Source of the DNA: Halococcus qingdaonensis
Lineage (GTDB): Archaea > Halobacteriota > Halobacteria > Halobacteriales > Halococcaceae
Assembly: GCF_024508235.1 (NCBI RefSeq)
Contig: NZ_CP101943.1
Coordinates: 62,001 to 126,000 of the forward strand
DNA: 64,000 bases
Direction: 5' to 3'
How positions within the stretch are numbered: position 1 is the stretch's first letter; every line of letters starts with the position of its first letter. The translations under genes and the position numbers were made by a program. Of this stretch, positions 8,806 to 16,691 are shown piece by piece. The notes under the pieces were generated by a model, which was not told where the DNA came from, did not search any database, and saw only the letters and a program-made list of their open reading frames with translations.

Positions 8806-9210
8806 TTAGCTTTCGGCAGCTGCGGCTGGCTGGTCGGAGGTATCGTATTTCGTTCGGAACTCCCCGATGAGTTGGCCCATTTTCGCATACCAGTCATTCA
8901 ACATCTGCTGCATATCGTCTGCGACGACATCGGGATCAGTCGGCGAGAAGACGTGGTAGTAGCCACCCTGGTCGTAGTTGATCTGTTCTTTCTGGACGAA
9001 TCCCGCCTGGCGAAGCCGCTGAATCGATCGATACACCGTCGAGCGCTCGCGGTCGACCTCGTCGGCGATTTCATCGATAGTCAGCGGTGCTTCGTCCGTG
9101 ACGATGACTTCGAAACAGTCTCGATCGAGATCGGTGAGACCGTGGAAACATTCGAGGAGGCCCTCGCATTCCATGTCTGCGCGGAGGTAGTCCGCCATTG
9201 AGTCGGGCAT
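8806..9210 (-). CDS. Cysteine-rich TrmB-like helix-turn-helix regulator
   Basis: A 134-residue transcription regulator. A winged helix (LTIDEIADEVDRERSTVYRSI, about 43-63, then LRQAGFVQKEQ) is followed by a short dimerisation helix and an Ala/Glu tail. Three cysteines in the N-terminal third (ADMECEGLLECFHG and DRDCFEV) would suit a thiol or persulfide sensor, which is inference from the neighbouring sulfur-transfer genes. It is the closest regulator to the divergent sulfur cluster. The start could also be the second Met (MADYLRAD). Confidence 0.78.
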   Translation of the reverse strand: MPDSMADYLRADMECEGLLECFHGLTDLDRDCFEVIVTDEAPLTIDEIADEVDRERSTVYRSIQRLRQAGFVQKEQINYDQGGYYHVFSPTDPDVVADDMQQMLNDWYAKMGQLIGEFRTKYDTSDQPAAAAES

Positions 9211-9307
9211 TGCTTGATATTCCTAGTGGATGAGTGGCTAAAGATGTTGTGCATATCCTGCACGACTATACACAACCGGCTTGAGAACGATCTTCGACGG
9301 CTCCGGG

Positions 9308-10021
9308 CTACTGTTCGGCGTCGCCCCAGACGTCGACATCCGTGAGGCGGAGTTCGCCGTTCGCCTTCCACGTCCGCGGCCGACAGGCGACCACCGCCGC
9401 CACGACGAAGAACGCGACGACGACACCGGATACGATGATCCCAGGGATGGCACCGATAGCGGCGCTCGCGGGCCACTCGGCTGCCTGCGTGAACGCAGTG
9501 ATCCGGACCGACCACGCGACGAGCAGGACGGTCATGAGTGGAAGGTACACACGGCGCAGGCGATGGGCAAGCGCCTCTTCGAAACTGATCTTGATCTTCG
9601 GCTGGCGGTAGTCTTCGCTCAACTCGCGTCGCCAGTGGGGATCGCTGATGTCTTTGGTGGCATCGAGCGCGTTCGCGAAGACGTTCTCCTGCATCAGCCG
9701 AACGCGCGAGCGCCAGAGGTCGTAGCCACGGTATCGGCGGGCCTCGATCACGAGGAAGACCGTGAGCATCACCATGCCGACGAGGAGGATGTAGTGGGGG
9801 TTGTCGCTCGTGAACGTCCAGGTCAGGATCGCCGCCATGATCGTGACCGCCCAGTTGGTCGTGCGATCTAAGCGCTCGCGCCAGAACTTCATTCGGTGGA
9901 TTTCGCCGCGATAGAGGTGTGCCATCGACGAGCCGGGGCCCATCTCTTCTTCGAACATTCCGCGACCGATGTGGCGCTCGGTTTCTCCGGTCGGATCGAA
10001 CGAGGCGGTGTCGTCGCTCAC
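9308..10021 (-). CDS. DUF2270 membrane protein
   Basis: About 237 residues. It matches the DUF2270 pattern: a cytoplasmic start with MAHLYRGEIHRMKFWRERLDRTTNWA, two transmembrane helices (about 53-90), EARRYRGYDLWRSRVRLMQEN, a basic linker, and two more helices (about 165-210). The GTG at 10021 (start MSDDTASFD) is preferred because GGAGG lies about 8 bases upstream and it overlaps the stop of a tiny upstream ORF (GTGA); a GTG two codons earlier is also possible. It is the last gene of a minus-strand sulfur operon. The family's function is unknown. Confidence 0.8.
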   Translation of the reverse strand: MSDDTASFDPTGETERHIGRGMFEEEMGPGSSMAHLYRGEIHRMKFWRERLDRTTNWAVTIMAAILTWTFTSDNPHYILLVGMVMLTVFLVIEARRYRGYDLWRSRVRLMQENVFANALDATKDISDPHWRRELSEDYRQPKIKISFEEALAHRLRRVYLPLMTVLLVAWSVRITAFTQAAEWPASAAIGAIPGIIVSGVVVAFFVVAAVVACRPRTWKANGELRLTDVDVWGDAEQ

Positions 10022-10116
10022 AAGCACTCCTCCGTTGGTGGCAGCTGGTCGTCGCCGTACCGGTCGCAGTCGTGTCGTTCGTGGTCAGCGTGTTGCTCGT
10101 GATCAGTTGTGGTCAT
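10018..10116 (-). CDS. Possible 32-residue His/Asp/Cys-rich microprotein
   Basis: An ORF encoding MTTTDHEQHADHERHDCDRY followed by GDDQLPPTEECL. It starts 21 bases after the stop of the second YeeE gene, and its TGA overlaps the GTG of DUF2270, so ribosome coupling is plausible. Five histidines and two cysteines could bind metal, but the ORF is short and conservation cannot be judged here. Confidence 0.35.
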   Translation of the reverse strand: MTTTDHEQHADHERHDCDRYGDDQLPPTEECL

Positions 10117-10136
10117 CTGTGAGTAGATCGAGTGTC

Positions 10137-10601
10137 TCAATCGCTTGGCGTGGCCGTTCCACTGGTGCTCTCTCGATAGGATCGCCAGTAGCCCTGCGCG
10201 TATGCGCCAAGGAACATTCCAGCGAGCCCGATCAGGATGGGGAAATTCCCGATTCCGAGGCTGGCGTACGCGGAACCGGGACAGAGGCCTGAGATTCCCC
10301 ACCCGACACCGAAGACGACCCCACCGAGGAGCACGCTTCGGTCGAAGGTCTTCTTGCGCTTTCCGTACTGCTCGTCGGTGAGCGGCGCACGGTCGAGGTA
10401 CCGCATCGCAAGTGTCATGACGGTTCCGGTAACGGTCGCTGCACCGCCCATCACGAACACCAGTCCCAAGTCTTGTAACTGGAGGAAATCCAGGACGATC
10501 TCGGGTTTGGCCATCCCGCTGTGGGCGAGTCCAAACCCGAACAGCGCGCCACCGAGAACGATCGTCGGCATGAACAGCGGGCTGCGCGACTCGCTGCTCA
10601 T
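10137..10601 (-). CDS. YeeE/YedE-type sulfur transport protein, second half-module
   Basis: A 154-residue integral membrane protein of the YeeE/YedE (DUF395) family, implicated in uptake of thiosulfate or other sulfane sulfur. Four or five helices carry the family signatures FGFGLAHSGM and FGVGWGISGLCPGSAY, where the conserved Cys sits in the second. Its ATG overlaps the TGA of the preceding half-module (ATGA), so the two short proteins probably form one transporter. They correspond to the two halves of the longer bacterial YeeE. Confidence 0.88.
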   Translation of the reverse strand: MSSESRSPLFMPTIVLGGALFGFGLAHSGMAKPEIVLDFLQLQDLGLVFVMGGAATVTGTVMTLAMRYLDRAPLTDEQYGKRKKTFDRSVLLGGVVFGVGWGISGLCPGSAYASLGIGNFPILIGLAGMFLGAYAQGYWRSYRESTSGTATPSD

Positions 10602-11107
10602 GGCGACACCCCCAGTGCTTGCATCGAGAGTGCGGCTCCGATCGCCGTCAGCATGAACGTCGCAACGTTCGCAAACGAGGTTCCCGACAGCGACGCGATC
10701 CCATTGATCCCGTGACCGGAAGTACAGCCCTTCCCGAGTCGGGTGCCAACGCCGACGAGCACGCCACCGGCGAGCAGCCGCCACGCCTGCACGTCGGTCG
10801 TCCAGCCGCCACCGCCGAGCGTGAGCGCGTAGATAGTCGCGCCAGCGACCATACTCAGTGTGAAGACGATCCGCCAGTCACGCGAGACGAGATATTTCGC
10901 CCGGTTGAACCGTGGGATCTTCGAGATGTACGATAGTGTCGACTCGAAGAACGTGCTCGCACCCGGTGTGATCGCCGTTCCGAGGTAGATGGTCGAGACT
11001 CCGAGTCCGATCAGGACGCCGCCGATGGCGTACTGGCTGATGCCACGTGGGAACAATCCCGCAAGTGCCGTCTGTCCAAAGTGTGTCAACTCCATCTCTC
11101 CGACCAT
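10598..11107 (-). CDS. YeeE/YedE-type sulfur transport protein, first half-module
   Basis: A 169-residue membrane protein with the YeeE motifs YAIGGVLIGLGVSTIYLG and VGVGTRLGKGCTSGHGINGI, the latter containing the conserved cysteine. It starts directly after the rhodanese/metallo-beta-lactamase gene (stop at 11108-11110) and overlaps the second half-module by 4 bases. The start may also be MELTHFG, four codons in. It probably delivers extracellular sulfane sulfur to the rhodanese, TusA and DsrE proteins encoded around it. Confidence 0.88.
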   Translation of the reverse strand: MVGEMELTHFGQTALAGLFPRGISQYAIGGVLIGLGVSTIYLGTAITPGASTFFESTLSYISKIPRFNRAKYLVSRDWRIVFTLSMVAGATIYALTLGGGGWTTDVQAWRLLAGGVLVGVGTRLGKGCTSGHGINGIASLSGTSFANVATFMLTAIGAALSMQALGVSP

Positions 11108-12295
11108 TCAATCACTCGTGAGCGCGTCTTGACTGGCCGCACAGTTGTTCGGTCCCTGTTCGAGTTCGAAGGCCTTCTCGTCGGTCGTCTCGCGCTGGCC
11201 GAGATTGGTCGCGATGATCTCCTCGTAGTTGCTGGGTCGGGGCGGCATGTCAGACTGAATGAACTCGACGAATTCTTCACGAGTCATCCCCAGTGCATTC
11301 ATTCGAGCTTCCAAATCGCCAAGGCGTGCAGTATAGGTGCCGCTTTCGGCCTCTGCGCTGTCGCTGAAGTGGCCGGGTGCAACGATGGTGTCGTCAGGTA
11401 GTTCGAGAATTGTGTTCTGGAGGGTGTCGTAGAGTTCCCTCGCGGCGTCGGCCGCCCCCTCCGCACCCTCTTCGAGGTCGGGACGAGCAACGCTCTCGGT
11501 GAACAAGCCGTCGCCGGCAAACAGGACGTCGTTCACGCGGTAGGACGTCATTCCGGACGTGTGGCCGGGCGTGTGGAGCACTTCGATCTCGGTCTCACCA
11601 ACAGCGATGGTGTCACCGTTCTCGACCGTCTCGTAGTCGCTATCGTACTCGATACCGCGCTCGGCGGCGGGTTGTGGAACGGTGGGCGTCGCCCCGAACT
11701 CCTCGGCGACAGTACGGACACCGCTGATGTGGTCAGCGTGGACGTGCGTGTCGAGCGCGTCGGTCAGTTCCGCGCCGAGTGCGCGCGCGTCCTGTTGGTA
11801 CGTATCGGCAAATGCCCGTAGCGGGTCGATGACTGCGGCTTCGTCGCCGCTGACGACGAGGTAGGCGAGACAGCCCGACGAGGGGCGCTGATACTGGGCA
11901 ATCGTCGCATCGGCGTCGGTATCGAGCTCGTGGTATTCGTAGAGTCCCGCCCAGCCGTTCATGCCGCGGGCGAGATGACTCACCTCGTAGCCGCGCTCTT
12001 TCAGTAGACCTGCCACGTACTCGCTCGAATCGCCCTTCGCACAGAGAACAGTTACGTCCCTATCGTCGGGAATTCCCTCGAAGATCGCCTCGTCAACGTC
12101 ACCGAGAAGGAATTCGAAGTACGGAACATTGTGGACGGTGACGTTCGGTCCGTCGATATGCCATTCCTCGAACTCCTCGGTTGCACGCGTATCGAGCAGG
12201 AACACCTCCTCGCCGCGGTCGATGCGTTCTTTCAATTGGTCGGGTTCGATTGACTCGACCTCGACTTCTGGCTCCGGGAACTCCTGTTCGCTCAT
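11108..12295 (-). CDS. Rhodanese / metallo-beta-lactamase fusion (persulfide dioxygenase-like)
   Basis: A 395-residue two-domain protein. An N-terminal rhodanese domain (about 12-120) has the active cysteine in TVLCAKGDSSEY. The metallo-beta-lactamase domain (about 130-350) carries THVHADHISG, HTPGHTSG and AGDGLF with the terminal metal ligand in PGHFSD. The arrangement resembles persulfide dioxygenase-rhodanese enzymes that handle glutathione- or protein-bound persulfide. It leads the minus-strand operon with the two YeeE genes. A paralogue at 19336-20487 has the same architecture and a shorter C-terminus. Confidence 0.9.
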   Translation of the reverse strand: MSEQEFPEPEVEVESIEPDQLKERIDRGEEVFLLDTRATEEFEEWHIDGPNVTVHNVPYFEFLLGDVDEAIFEGIPDDRDVTVLCAKGDSSEYVAGLLKERGYEVSHLARGMNGWAGLYEYHELDTDADATIAQYQRPSSGCLAYLVVSGDEAAVIDPLRAFADTYQQDARALGAELTDALDTHVHADHISGVRTVAEEFGATPTVPQPAAERGIEYDSDYETVENGDTIAVGETEIEVLHTPGHTSGMTSYRVNDVLFAGDGLFTESVARPDLEEGAEGAADAARELYDTLQNTILELPDDTIVAPGHFSDSAEAESGTYTARLGDLEARMNALGMTREEFVEFIQSDMPPRPSNYEEIIATNLGQRETTDEKAFELEQGPNNCAASQDALTSD

Positions 12296-12499
12296 CACTC
12301 TCCCATATCGAACTGAGTCCAATAAAGCTTTTCATAGTATAGTGTCTACTCCACAACTCTACGAAGCCGGAATCTCTCTATAAGTCCATCACACCGGGAT
12401 TTGAAGTGATTATCCTTGACACTCGGGTTTGGATATTGAATGACATTCGCAACACTTTTAGAGTCGTGTTCTGTATTGTGCGCCAGAGGCAAGACGGAC
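12296..12499. promoter_or_regulatory. Divergent promoter region of the two sulfur operons
   Basis: These 204 bases separate the minus-strand rhodanese/YeeE operon from the plus-strand TusA/DsrE genes. They hold AT-rich blocks on both sides (ctttttcata-like near 12330 and acacttttagag near 12452-12464) suited to archaeal TATA boxes. This is the most likely binding place for the TrmB-like regulator at 8806-9210, but I found no clear dyad. Confidence 0.45.
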
Positions 12500-12757
12500 A
12501 TGAGTACGGAATACGATGCTGCGACGACACTCGACGTACAGGGCGAGAACTGTCCGATGCCGGTCGTCAAGACCAAAGGGGCGACCGACGATCTCCAGTC
12601 CAACGAGGTCCTCGAAGTGCTGGCGACCGACTCCGGCAGTATGAGCGATATCAAAGGCTGGGCCGACACGACGGCGGGCGTCGAGCTGGTCGACCAGATC
12701 GAAAGCGAACAGGACGGCGAAGACGTCTACAAACACTACGTGCGCAAGACCGAATGA
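12500..12757 (+). CDS. tusA: TusA/SirA-family sulfur carrier protein
   Basis: An 85-residue carrier. The CPMP motif (NCPMPVVKTK, about residues 18-27) holds the cysteine that carries the persulfide sulfur in TusA proteins. The rest fits the two-layer alpha/beta fold (LEVLATDSGSMSDIKGWA). The ATG at 12500 is preferred over an upstream in-frame start with non-protein sequence. It is first in the plus-strand sulfur transcription unit and probably exchanges sulfur with the rhodanese and DsrE-like proteins. Confidence 0.9.
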   Translation: MSTEYDAATTLDVQGENCPMPVVKTKGATDDLQSNEVLEVLATDSGSMSDIKGWADTTAGVELVDQIESEQDGEDVYKHYVRKTE

Positions 12758-12813
12758 TGACGACGATTATCACCGAGATTTCGAACGCCCACGACATGGG
12801 TGGCCAGCGATGA
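12754..12813 (+). CDS. Possible 19-residue coupling ORF between tusA and dsrE
   Basis: An ATG overlapping the tusA stop opens an ORF (MMTTIITEISNAHDMGGQR) that ends by overlapping the ATG of the DsrE-like gene. It could let ribosomes pass from tusA to dsrE. Alternatively it is chance, as the fourth base of overlap on both sides is typical of compact operons. No function is claimed. Confidence 0.2.
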   Translation: MMTTIITEISNAHDMGGQR

Positions 12814-13382
12814 GCACGGAGACACAGTCGACCGCTGGCGAGACGATCGAGGACGCCACGGCGCTCGAAGCGCGCATCGAGGAACTCGAAACCGAGCTCG
12901 CTGAGATCAAGGTCGACGAGGACGATCAGCAGATGGTCATTATTGCCACGAAGGGTACCCTCGATATGGCCTATCCGCCGCTCATTCTCGCCTCGACGGC
13001 GGCGGCGTTCGGCTGGAGCGTGACGATTTTCCACACGTTCTGGGGTCTCGAAATCCTCCACGAGGACCACTCGAAGGAGCTGGGCCTGAGTTCGGTCGGC
13101 AATCCGAACATGCCCATCCCAAATGCTATCGCCGCGCTGCCGGGCATGGACCGGGCAACCGCGAAGATGATGGAAAAGCGCATCGCTGACAACGACGTCG
13201 CAAGCGTCGAGGATCTCATCGAGACCTCTCTCGACAGCGGTGTCGAACTCCAGGCGTGCCAGATGACAATCGATCTGCTCGACTACGATGAAGCCGACTT
13301 CTACGACGGCGTCGAGGTGGGCGTCGGCGCGGCGACGGCCTTCCAGCGTATGGCCGACGCGGAGATTCAGCTCCTCGTCTGA
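12810..13382 (+). CDS. DsrE/DsrF/DrsH-like sulfur-relay protein
   Basis: A 190-residue protein. An N-terminal helix with coiled-coil character (ALEARIEELETELAEIK) precedes a DsrE-like domain that starts MVIIATKGTLDMAYPPLILAS and continues with TIFHTFWGLEIL. The cysteine in VELQACQMTIDLL (about 150) matches the active-site Cys of DsrE2-type proteins. Proteins of this group accept sulfur from TusA, and the gene directly follows tusA, so a relay is likely. It is followed closely by a truncated YdhR-like gene and a DUF302 gene. Confidence 0.85.
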   Translation: MSTETQSTAGETIEDATALEARIEELETELAEIKVDEDDQQMVIIATKGTLDMAYPPLILASTAAAFGWSVTIFHTFWGLEILHEDHSKELGLSSVGNPNMPIPNAIAALPGMDRATAKMMEKRIADNDVASVEDLIETSLDSGVELQACQMTIDLLDYDEADFYDGVEVGVGAATAFQRMADAEIQLLV

Positions 13383-13430
13383 ACCGGCCGTATCGGTGGC
13401 ATTTTTCGCGCGAGCATCCGTAGCTCCAGT

Positions 13431-13616
13431 ATGGTAGCACAGCTGCTTTGGGTCAATCTCGAACTCGCTGGCGAGGTTTCGGACGAAGAGATGACGGAGT
13501 TCGCCGAAGGGATTGCCGAGTTTCCGGAACTTCGATGGAAAATCTGGCCGTTCAACGAGGAGCGAAACGAATCCCAAAGAGTTTTTCGCGGTGCATACAA
13601 TACTCCACACGGATGA
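13431..13616 (+). pseudogene. Truncated YdhR-like monooxygenase fragment
   Basis: Sixty-one residues. The start VAQLLWVNLELAGEVSDEEM continues with EFAEGIAEFPELRWKIWPFNEERNES, matching the first half of YdhR-type dimeric alpha/beta-barrel proteins (about 100 residues). After that the sequence switches to unrelated residues and ends in a TGA that overlaps the DUF302 start. A deletion has apparently joined the stub to the next gene. It is unlikely to fold as a normal family member. Confidence 0.6.
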
Positions 13617-14053
13617 CGCTCCCCATCGATCCGACTCAACTGGACGAAGACGACATCGGCACGAAGCGAACCACGCTAGAGATGAGTCACGAGGACGCCA
13701 TCGAACACGTTCGTGAGGTGTTTACCGACGCGGGCTTTGGCATCCCTACCGAGTTCTCACCGTCGGAGTTGCTCAACGAGAAGGTTGACGCCGACCGCGA
13801 CCCCTACTACGTGTTGGGTGCGTGCAACCCCTCGGTGGCGAACCGCGCGCTCGACGCCTCGGAGAACCGGCTGGGTGGCCTGTTCCCGTGTAACGTCGTC
13901 ATCTGGGAGGAAGAACCCGGTGTTCAGACCGTGTATCACGTGAGTATCATGCGGATCGCACGGCTCGTCGGAATGGCTCCGGACGACGAGGCAATGGCTG
14001 ACATCATCGCTGACACCGGCGAACTCGCCGACGAAGCGTTCGAGAGGCTGTAA
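13613..14053 (+). CDS. DUF302 domain protein
   Basis: A 146-residue protein. DUF302 signatures are visible: EDAIEHVREVFTDAGFGIPTEF, the YYVLGACNPSVANRALD block, GLFPCNVVIWEE and the VSIMRIARLVGM segment. DUF302 proteins are often found with sulfur or redox genes, but their chemistry is unsettled; the two cysteines (ACNP, FPCN) are typical of the family. The ATG at 13613 overlaps the truncated YdhR ORF. Confidence 0.85.
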   Translation: MTLPIDPTQLDEDDIGTKRTTLEMSHEDAIEHVREVFTDAGFGIPTEFSPSELLNEKVDADRDPYYVLGACNPSVANRALDASENRLGGLFPCNVVIWEEEPGVQTVYHVSIMRIARLVGMAPDDEAMADIIADTGELADEAFERL

Positions 14054-14055
14054 CG

Positions 14056-14616
14056 ATGGGCTATCACACCTTCGACGCCGACGGGGCCGACAAGTTAGAG
14101 CGGCCGGAACGACGCTATCGGTTCCTCTCGACCGAGGAACTACTGTGGGCACTCGCACTCTCCTCGGAGGATATCGTCGCCGACCTCGGCAGCGGGACCG
14201 GGTTTTTCACCGACGATGTCGCACCCCATGTAAGCGGGGTGTACGCGGTCGATATCCAGGAGGCGATGCACGAGTATTACGAAGAGAAAGGCGTCCCGGA
14301 GAACGTCGAACTCGTCACGACAGGGGTCGAAGAGCTTCCGTTCGAGGACGGAAGTCTCGACGCCGCGTTCTCGACGATGACCTTCCATGAATTCGTGAGC
14401 GACGACGCGCTCGCGGAGATTCGTCGAGTGTTCACGCCGGCGGGGCGGCTCGTCATCGTCGACTGGACTGCCACCGGCACCGGAGAGAACGGCCCGCCCC
14501 TCGACGAACGGTACACTGCTGACGCAGCCGCGGATGCCCTCCGTGACCACGGGTTCAGTATCGAACACCAGTTCAGCCGCCCGGAGACGTTCCTGCTGGT
14601 CGCCACGATCGAGTAA
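14056..14616 (+). CDS. Class I SAM-dependent methyltransferase
   Basis: A 186-residue enzyme. The SAM-binding glycine motif is VADLGSGTGFFTDDVA (about 36-51), the acidic loop VYAVDIQE, and motif III is SLDAAFSTMTFHEF; RRVFTPAGRLVIVDW is the usual strand 5 region. It begins 3 bases after the DUF302 stop, so it is co-transcribed with the sulfur cluster. The substrate is unknown; a thiol or metalloid is possible from context only. Confidence 0.85.
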   Translation: MGYHTFDADGADKLERPERRYRFLSTEELLWALALSSEDIVADLGSGTGFFTDDVAPHVSGVYAVDIQEAMHEYYEEKGVPENVELVTTGVEELPFEDGSLDAAFSTMTFHEFVSDDALAEIRRVFTPAGRLVIVDWTATGTGENGPPLDERYTADAAADALRDHGFSIEHQFSRPETFLLVATIE

Positions 14617-14759
14617 GGGAATTCTCAACCTGGTATCGTTGGCTGCTACTATATCGGTACTGGGTAACGATCGACGAAAGACAGCAGATCCTCGCCAGTA
14701 GACAGTATTGTATTGTCTTCACAAAATTCTTAAATACCAACGGGCCGTATTGGAGAGTG

Positions 14760-15119
14760 ATGGCAGCCGAAACAGCAGCCAACGCCAGTATCGACACCCC
14801 CACGGAACCGATACCCATCGGGGGCCGGGACGAGTTCGACGACGTCACGGCCGAGTACGATGTCGTACTCACGGATTTCCACGCCGAGTGGTGTGGGCCG
14901 TGCCAGATGCTCGAACCGATCGTCGATCGGCTCGCAACTGAGACTAATGCCGCGGTCGCGAAAATCGACATCGATGAAAACCAGCAACTCGCTCAGACCT
15001 ACGGCGTCCGTGGTGTCCCGACGCTCGCCCTCTTCGCCGAGGGCGAGCAGGTTGAGAAGGTCGTCGGCGTCCAGTCCGAGGAACAGCTTCGCTCGCTGAT
15101 TGAGCAGTACACCGAGTGA
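14760..15119 (+). CDS. trxA: Thioredoxin
   Basis: A 119-residue cytoplasmic thioredoxin with the active site FHAEWCGPCQML (about 39-50) and the cis-Pro region YGVRGVPTLALF. The acidic N-terminal extension of ~20 residues is common in haloarchaea. An A/T-rich TATA-like element (ttcttaaata, about 14726-14735) lies upstream. It is followed without a gap by the remains of a thioredoxin reductase gene, indicating an ancestral trxA-trxB pair. Confidence 0.93.
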   Translation: MAAETAANASIDTPTEPIPIGGRDEFDDVTAEYDVVLTDFHAEWCGPCQMLEPIVDRLATETNAAVAKIDIDENQQLAQTYGVRGVPTLALFAEGEQVEKVVGVQSEEQLRSLIEQYTE

Positions 15120-15305
15120 GTGAGTAGGAAGACTCAGGATCTCGTCATCGCCGGTTCGGGTATTGCCGGACTCTCGGCGGCCGTCTACGCCGCTCGTGCC
15201 GACCTCGAACCGCTAGTGCTCGAAGGCGACGAACCCGGTGGTCAGCTGACGCTCACGACCGTCACGAGGAGTTTTGCCTTCCGACGCACTGAGAGCGATT
15301 GGTAG
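15120..15305 (+). pseudogene. Truncated thioredoxin reductase (TrxB N-terminus only)
   Basis: Starting with GTG immediately after trxA, the reading frame gives [20 protein letters not shown], then [16 protein letters not shown], the classic FAD-binding start of TrxB. It then breaks off into unrelated residues and a stop at codon 62; a full enzyme has over 300 residues. The NADPH domain and CxxC are absent, so the local thioredoxin needs another reductase or the CcdA pathway. Confidence 0.85.
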
Positions 15306-15455
15306 ACGATACCGATTACTGTGTCGGTCCGGTCTTGAAACGGTCGCTGCAACCGCTTACTGTGCCGAGGTCAGTGATTAGTGGACGTCAAGACCAATAT
15401 TTCCTCAATTAGCACAACCAAAGATACATTCCGCAACCGCGCAAACTGGTAGGAA

Positions 15456-15710
15456 ATGGATCATTCGGACGTGGACGATATGTCTAGTGACAATTCTGGG
15501 CCACGGTGGTCGGTACTCGGACTAGCGGGTGTTGGTAGTCTCTGCTGTATCGTGGCTCCCACCGTAAGCGTCGCCAGTGGGGTGACGGCTGCCAGCGGGG
15601 CGACAGCGGCCGTCGGCGGCGGTCTTGTTCAGATACTGGTGACAGCACTAACAGTTGGAGTGATAGGTCTTGTAGTCCGGCACCGGATGGACCGCTCCTG
15701 TGAGCGGTGA
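15456..15710 (+). CDS. Small membrane protein with a Cys-Cys motif
   Basis: An 84-residue protein. After a polar start, a hydrophobic segment contains GVGSLCCIVAPTVSVASG (about 27-44), then a second helix and a basic tail ending RSCER. Adjacent cysteines inside a membrane helix recall small mercuric-type or thiol-relay membrane proteins, but the resemblance is weak. The start could also be the ATG nine codons in. It lies between trxB debris and the convergent ccdA. Confidence 0.55.
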   Translation: MDHSDVDDMSSDNSGPRWSVLGLAGVGSLCCIVAPTVSVASGVTAASGATAAVGGGLVQILVTALTVGVIGLVVRHRMDRSCER

Positions 15711-15733
15711 TGATCTCGTCGGTTCGTGCTGAA

Positions 15734-16690
15734 CTATCCAATGATTTCACCGCCTGATAGATGGCCGAGAGAGCGGAGCGTGTACCACGTCACGTACAGT
15801 CCGATGAGCACGAACGCAGCACTGCCGACCGACCGGACCGGGGCGGCGTAGCGCCCGAGCGAGAGCGAGCCCTCGGTGAGACTGGCGACGACGCTCAGCC
15901 CGACCATCAGCGTGCCCATCCCGGCGGCGAAGGCGGCGAAGACCGCCAGTCCCGAGAGGAAACTCCCCGTGAAAAACGACGAGAGCACGACGCCGAGGAA
16001 CACCGGGAGGTTGCAGGCGAGACTCCCGACGCCGTAGAGCAGGCCGAACGTGAAGAACTCCGAGTCGGACACCTCACCGCGCTCGGGGAGTTCGATGGCC
16101 TGCAACGGTGATATACCGTAGTAGTAGGCGGCCCCGAGCGCCACCAGCAACGGGCCGACGAGCAGTTGGAGCGACGCGAGATACGGGCGTACCCACTGGC
16201 CGACGACGAGCACGACCCCGCCGACGAGCAGGTACAGCAGGACGATGCCGAGGGTGGCGATCCCGCCGATACGGAGCCCGCGAACCGCGCCGCGACGGCC
16301 GGTCGCGGCGACCGACAGCCCCGTGCCGAGGAACACCGCCGCCACCGGCGGGAGGTAGCTGCCGGTGCCGAGTTTCGCCAGTGGGACGACGATCCCGTAA
16401 CCGGGCAACAGCAGACGGATCCCCGCCGTCGCCATGTAGAACAGTGGGATCGCCCCGGCGAGGAAGAGCAGGACGCCGTTCGCGAGCAGCAGCTGCCGCG
16501 CGAAGCTGCTCGATTCGCCGCCCGCCCGTGGATTCTCCGAGACTGTGGTTCCGCCGTCGGGTTCTGCGTCGTGGGTGAAGTAGTAGGTCAGATACGCGGG
16601 CAGGAGGCCGACGCTACACGGCGCGAAGAACATCAGCACGCCCGCGGCGTAAGCGGCGACCAGTAGCGACGGCTGATCGATGGTGACCAT
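15734..16690 (-). CDS. ccdA: CcdA/DsbD-type transmembrane thiol-disulfide transporter
   Basis: A 318-residue polytopic protein with about eight helices. FFAPCSVGLLPAYLTYYF near the N-terminus and VGSLACNLPVFLGVVLSSFF in the second half are the two cysteine-bearing repeats of the CcdA/DsbD core, which passes electrons from cytoplasmic thioredoxin to exported thiol proteins. It overlaps the regulon of the DsbA-like and Cys-membrane genes next to it, making a complete route from trxA through ccdA to exported Cys proteins. Confidence 0.9.
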   Translation of the reverse strand: MVTIDQPSLLVAAYAAGVLMFFAPCSVGLLPAYLTYYFTHDAEPDGGTTVSENPRAGGESSSFARQLLLANGVLLFLAGAIPLFYMATAGIRLLLPGYGIVVPLAKLGTGSYLPPVAAVFLGTGLSVAATGRRGAVRGLRIGGIATLGIVLLYLLVGGVVLVVGQWVRPYLASLQLLVGPLLVALGAAYYYGISPLQAIELPERGEVSDSEFFTFGLLYGVGSLACNLPVFLGVVLSSFFTGSFLSGLAVFAAFAAGMGTLMVGLSVVASLTEGSLSLGRYAAPVRSVGSAAFVLIGLYVTWYTLRSLGHLSGGEIIG

Positions 16691-16691
16691 C

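Noticed and set aside
8670-8897. A 75-codon minus-strand frame next to the TrmB-like gene
   Set aside because: It overlaps the 3' end of the regulator, has atypical composition and no homologous pattern.
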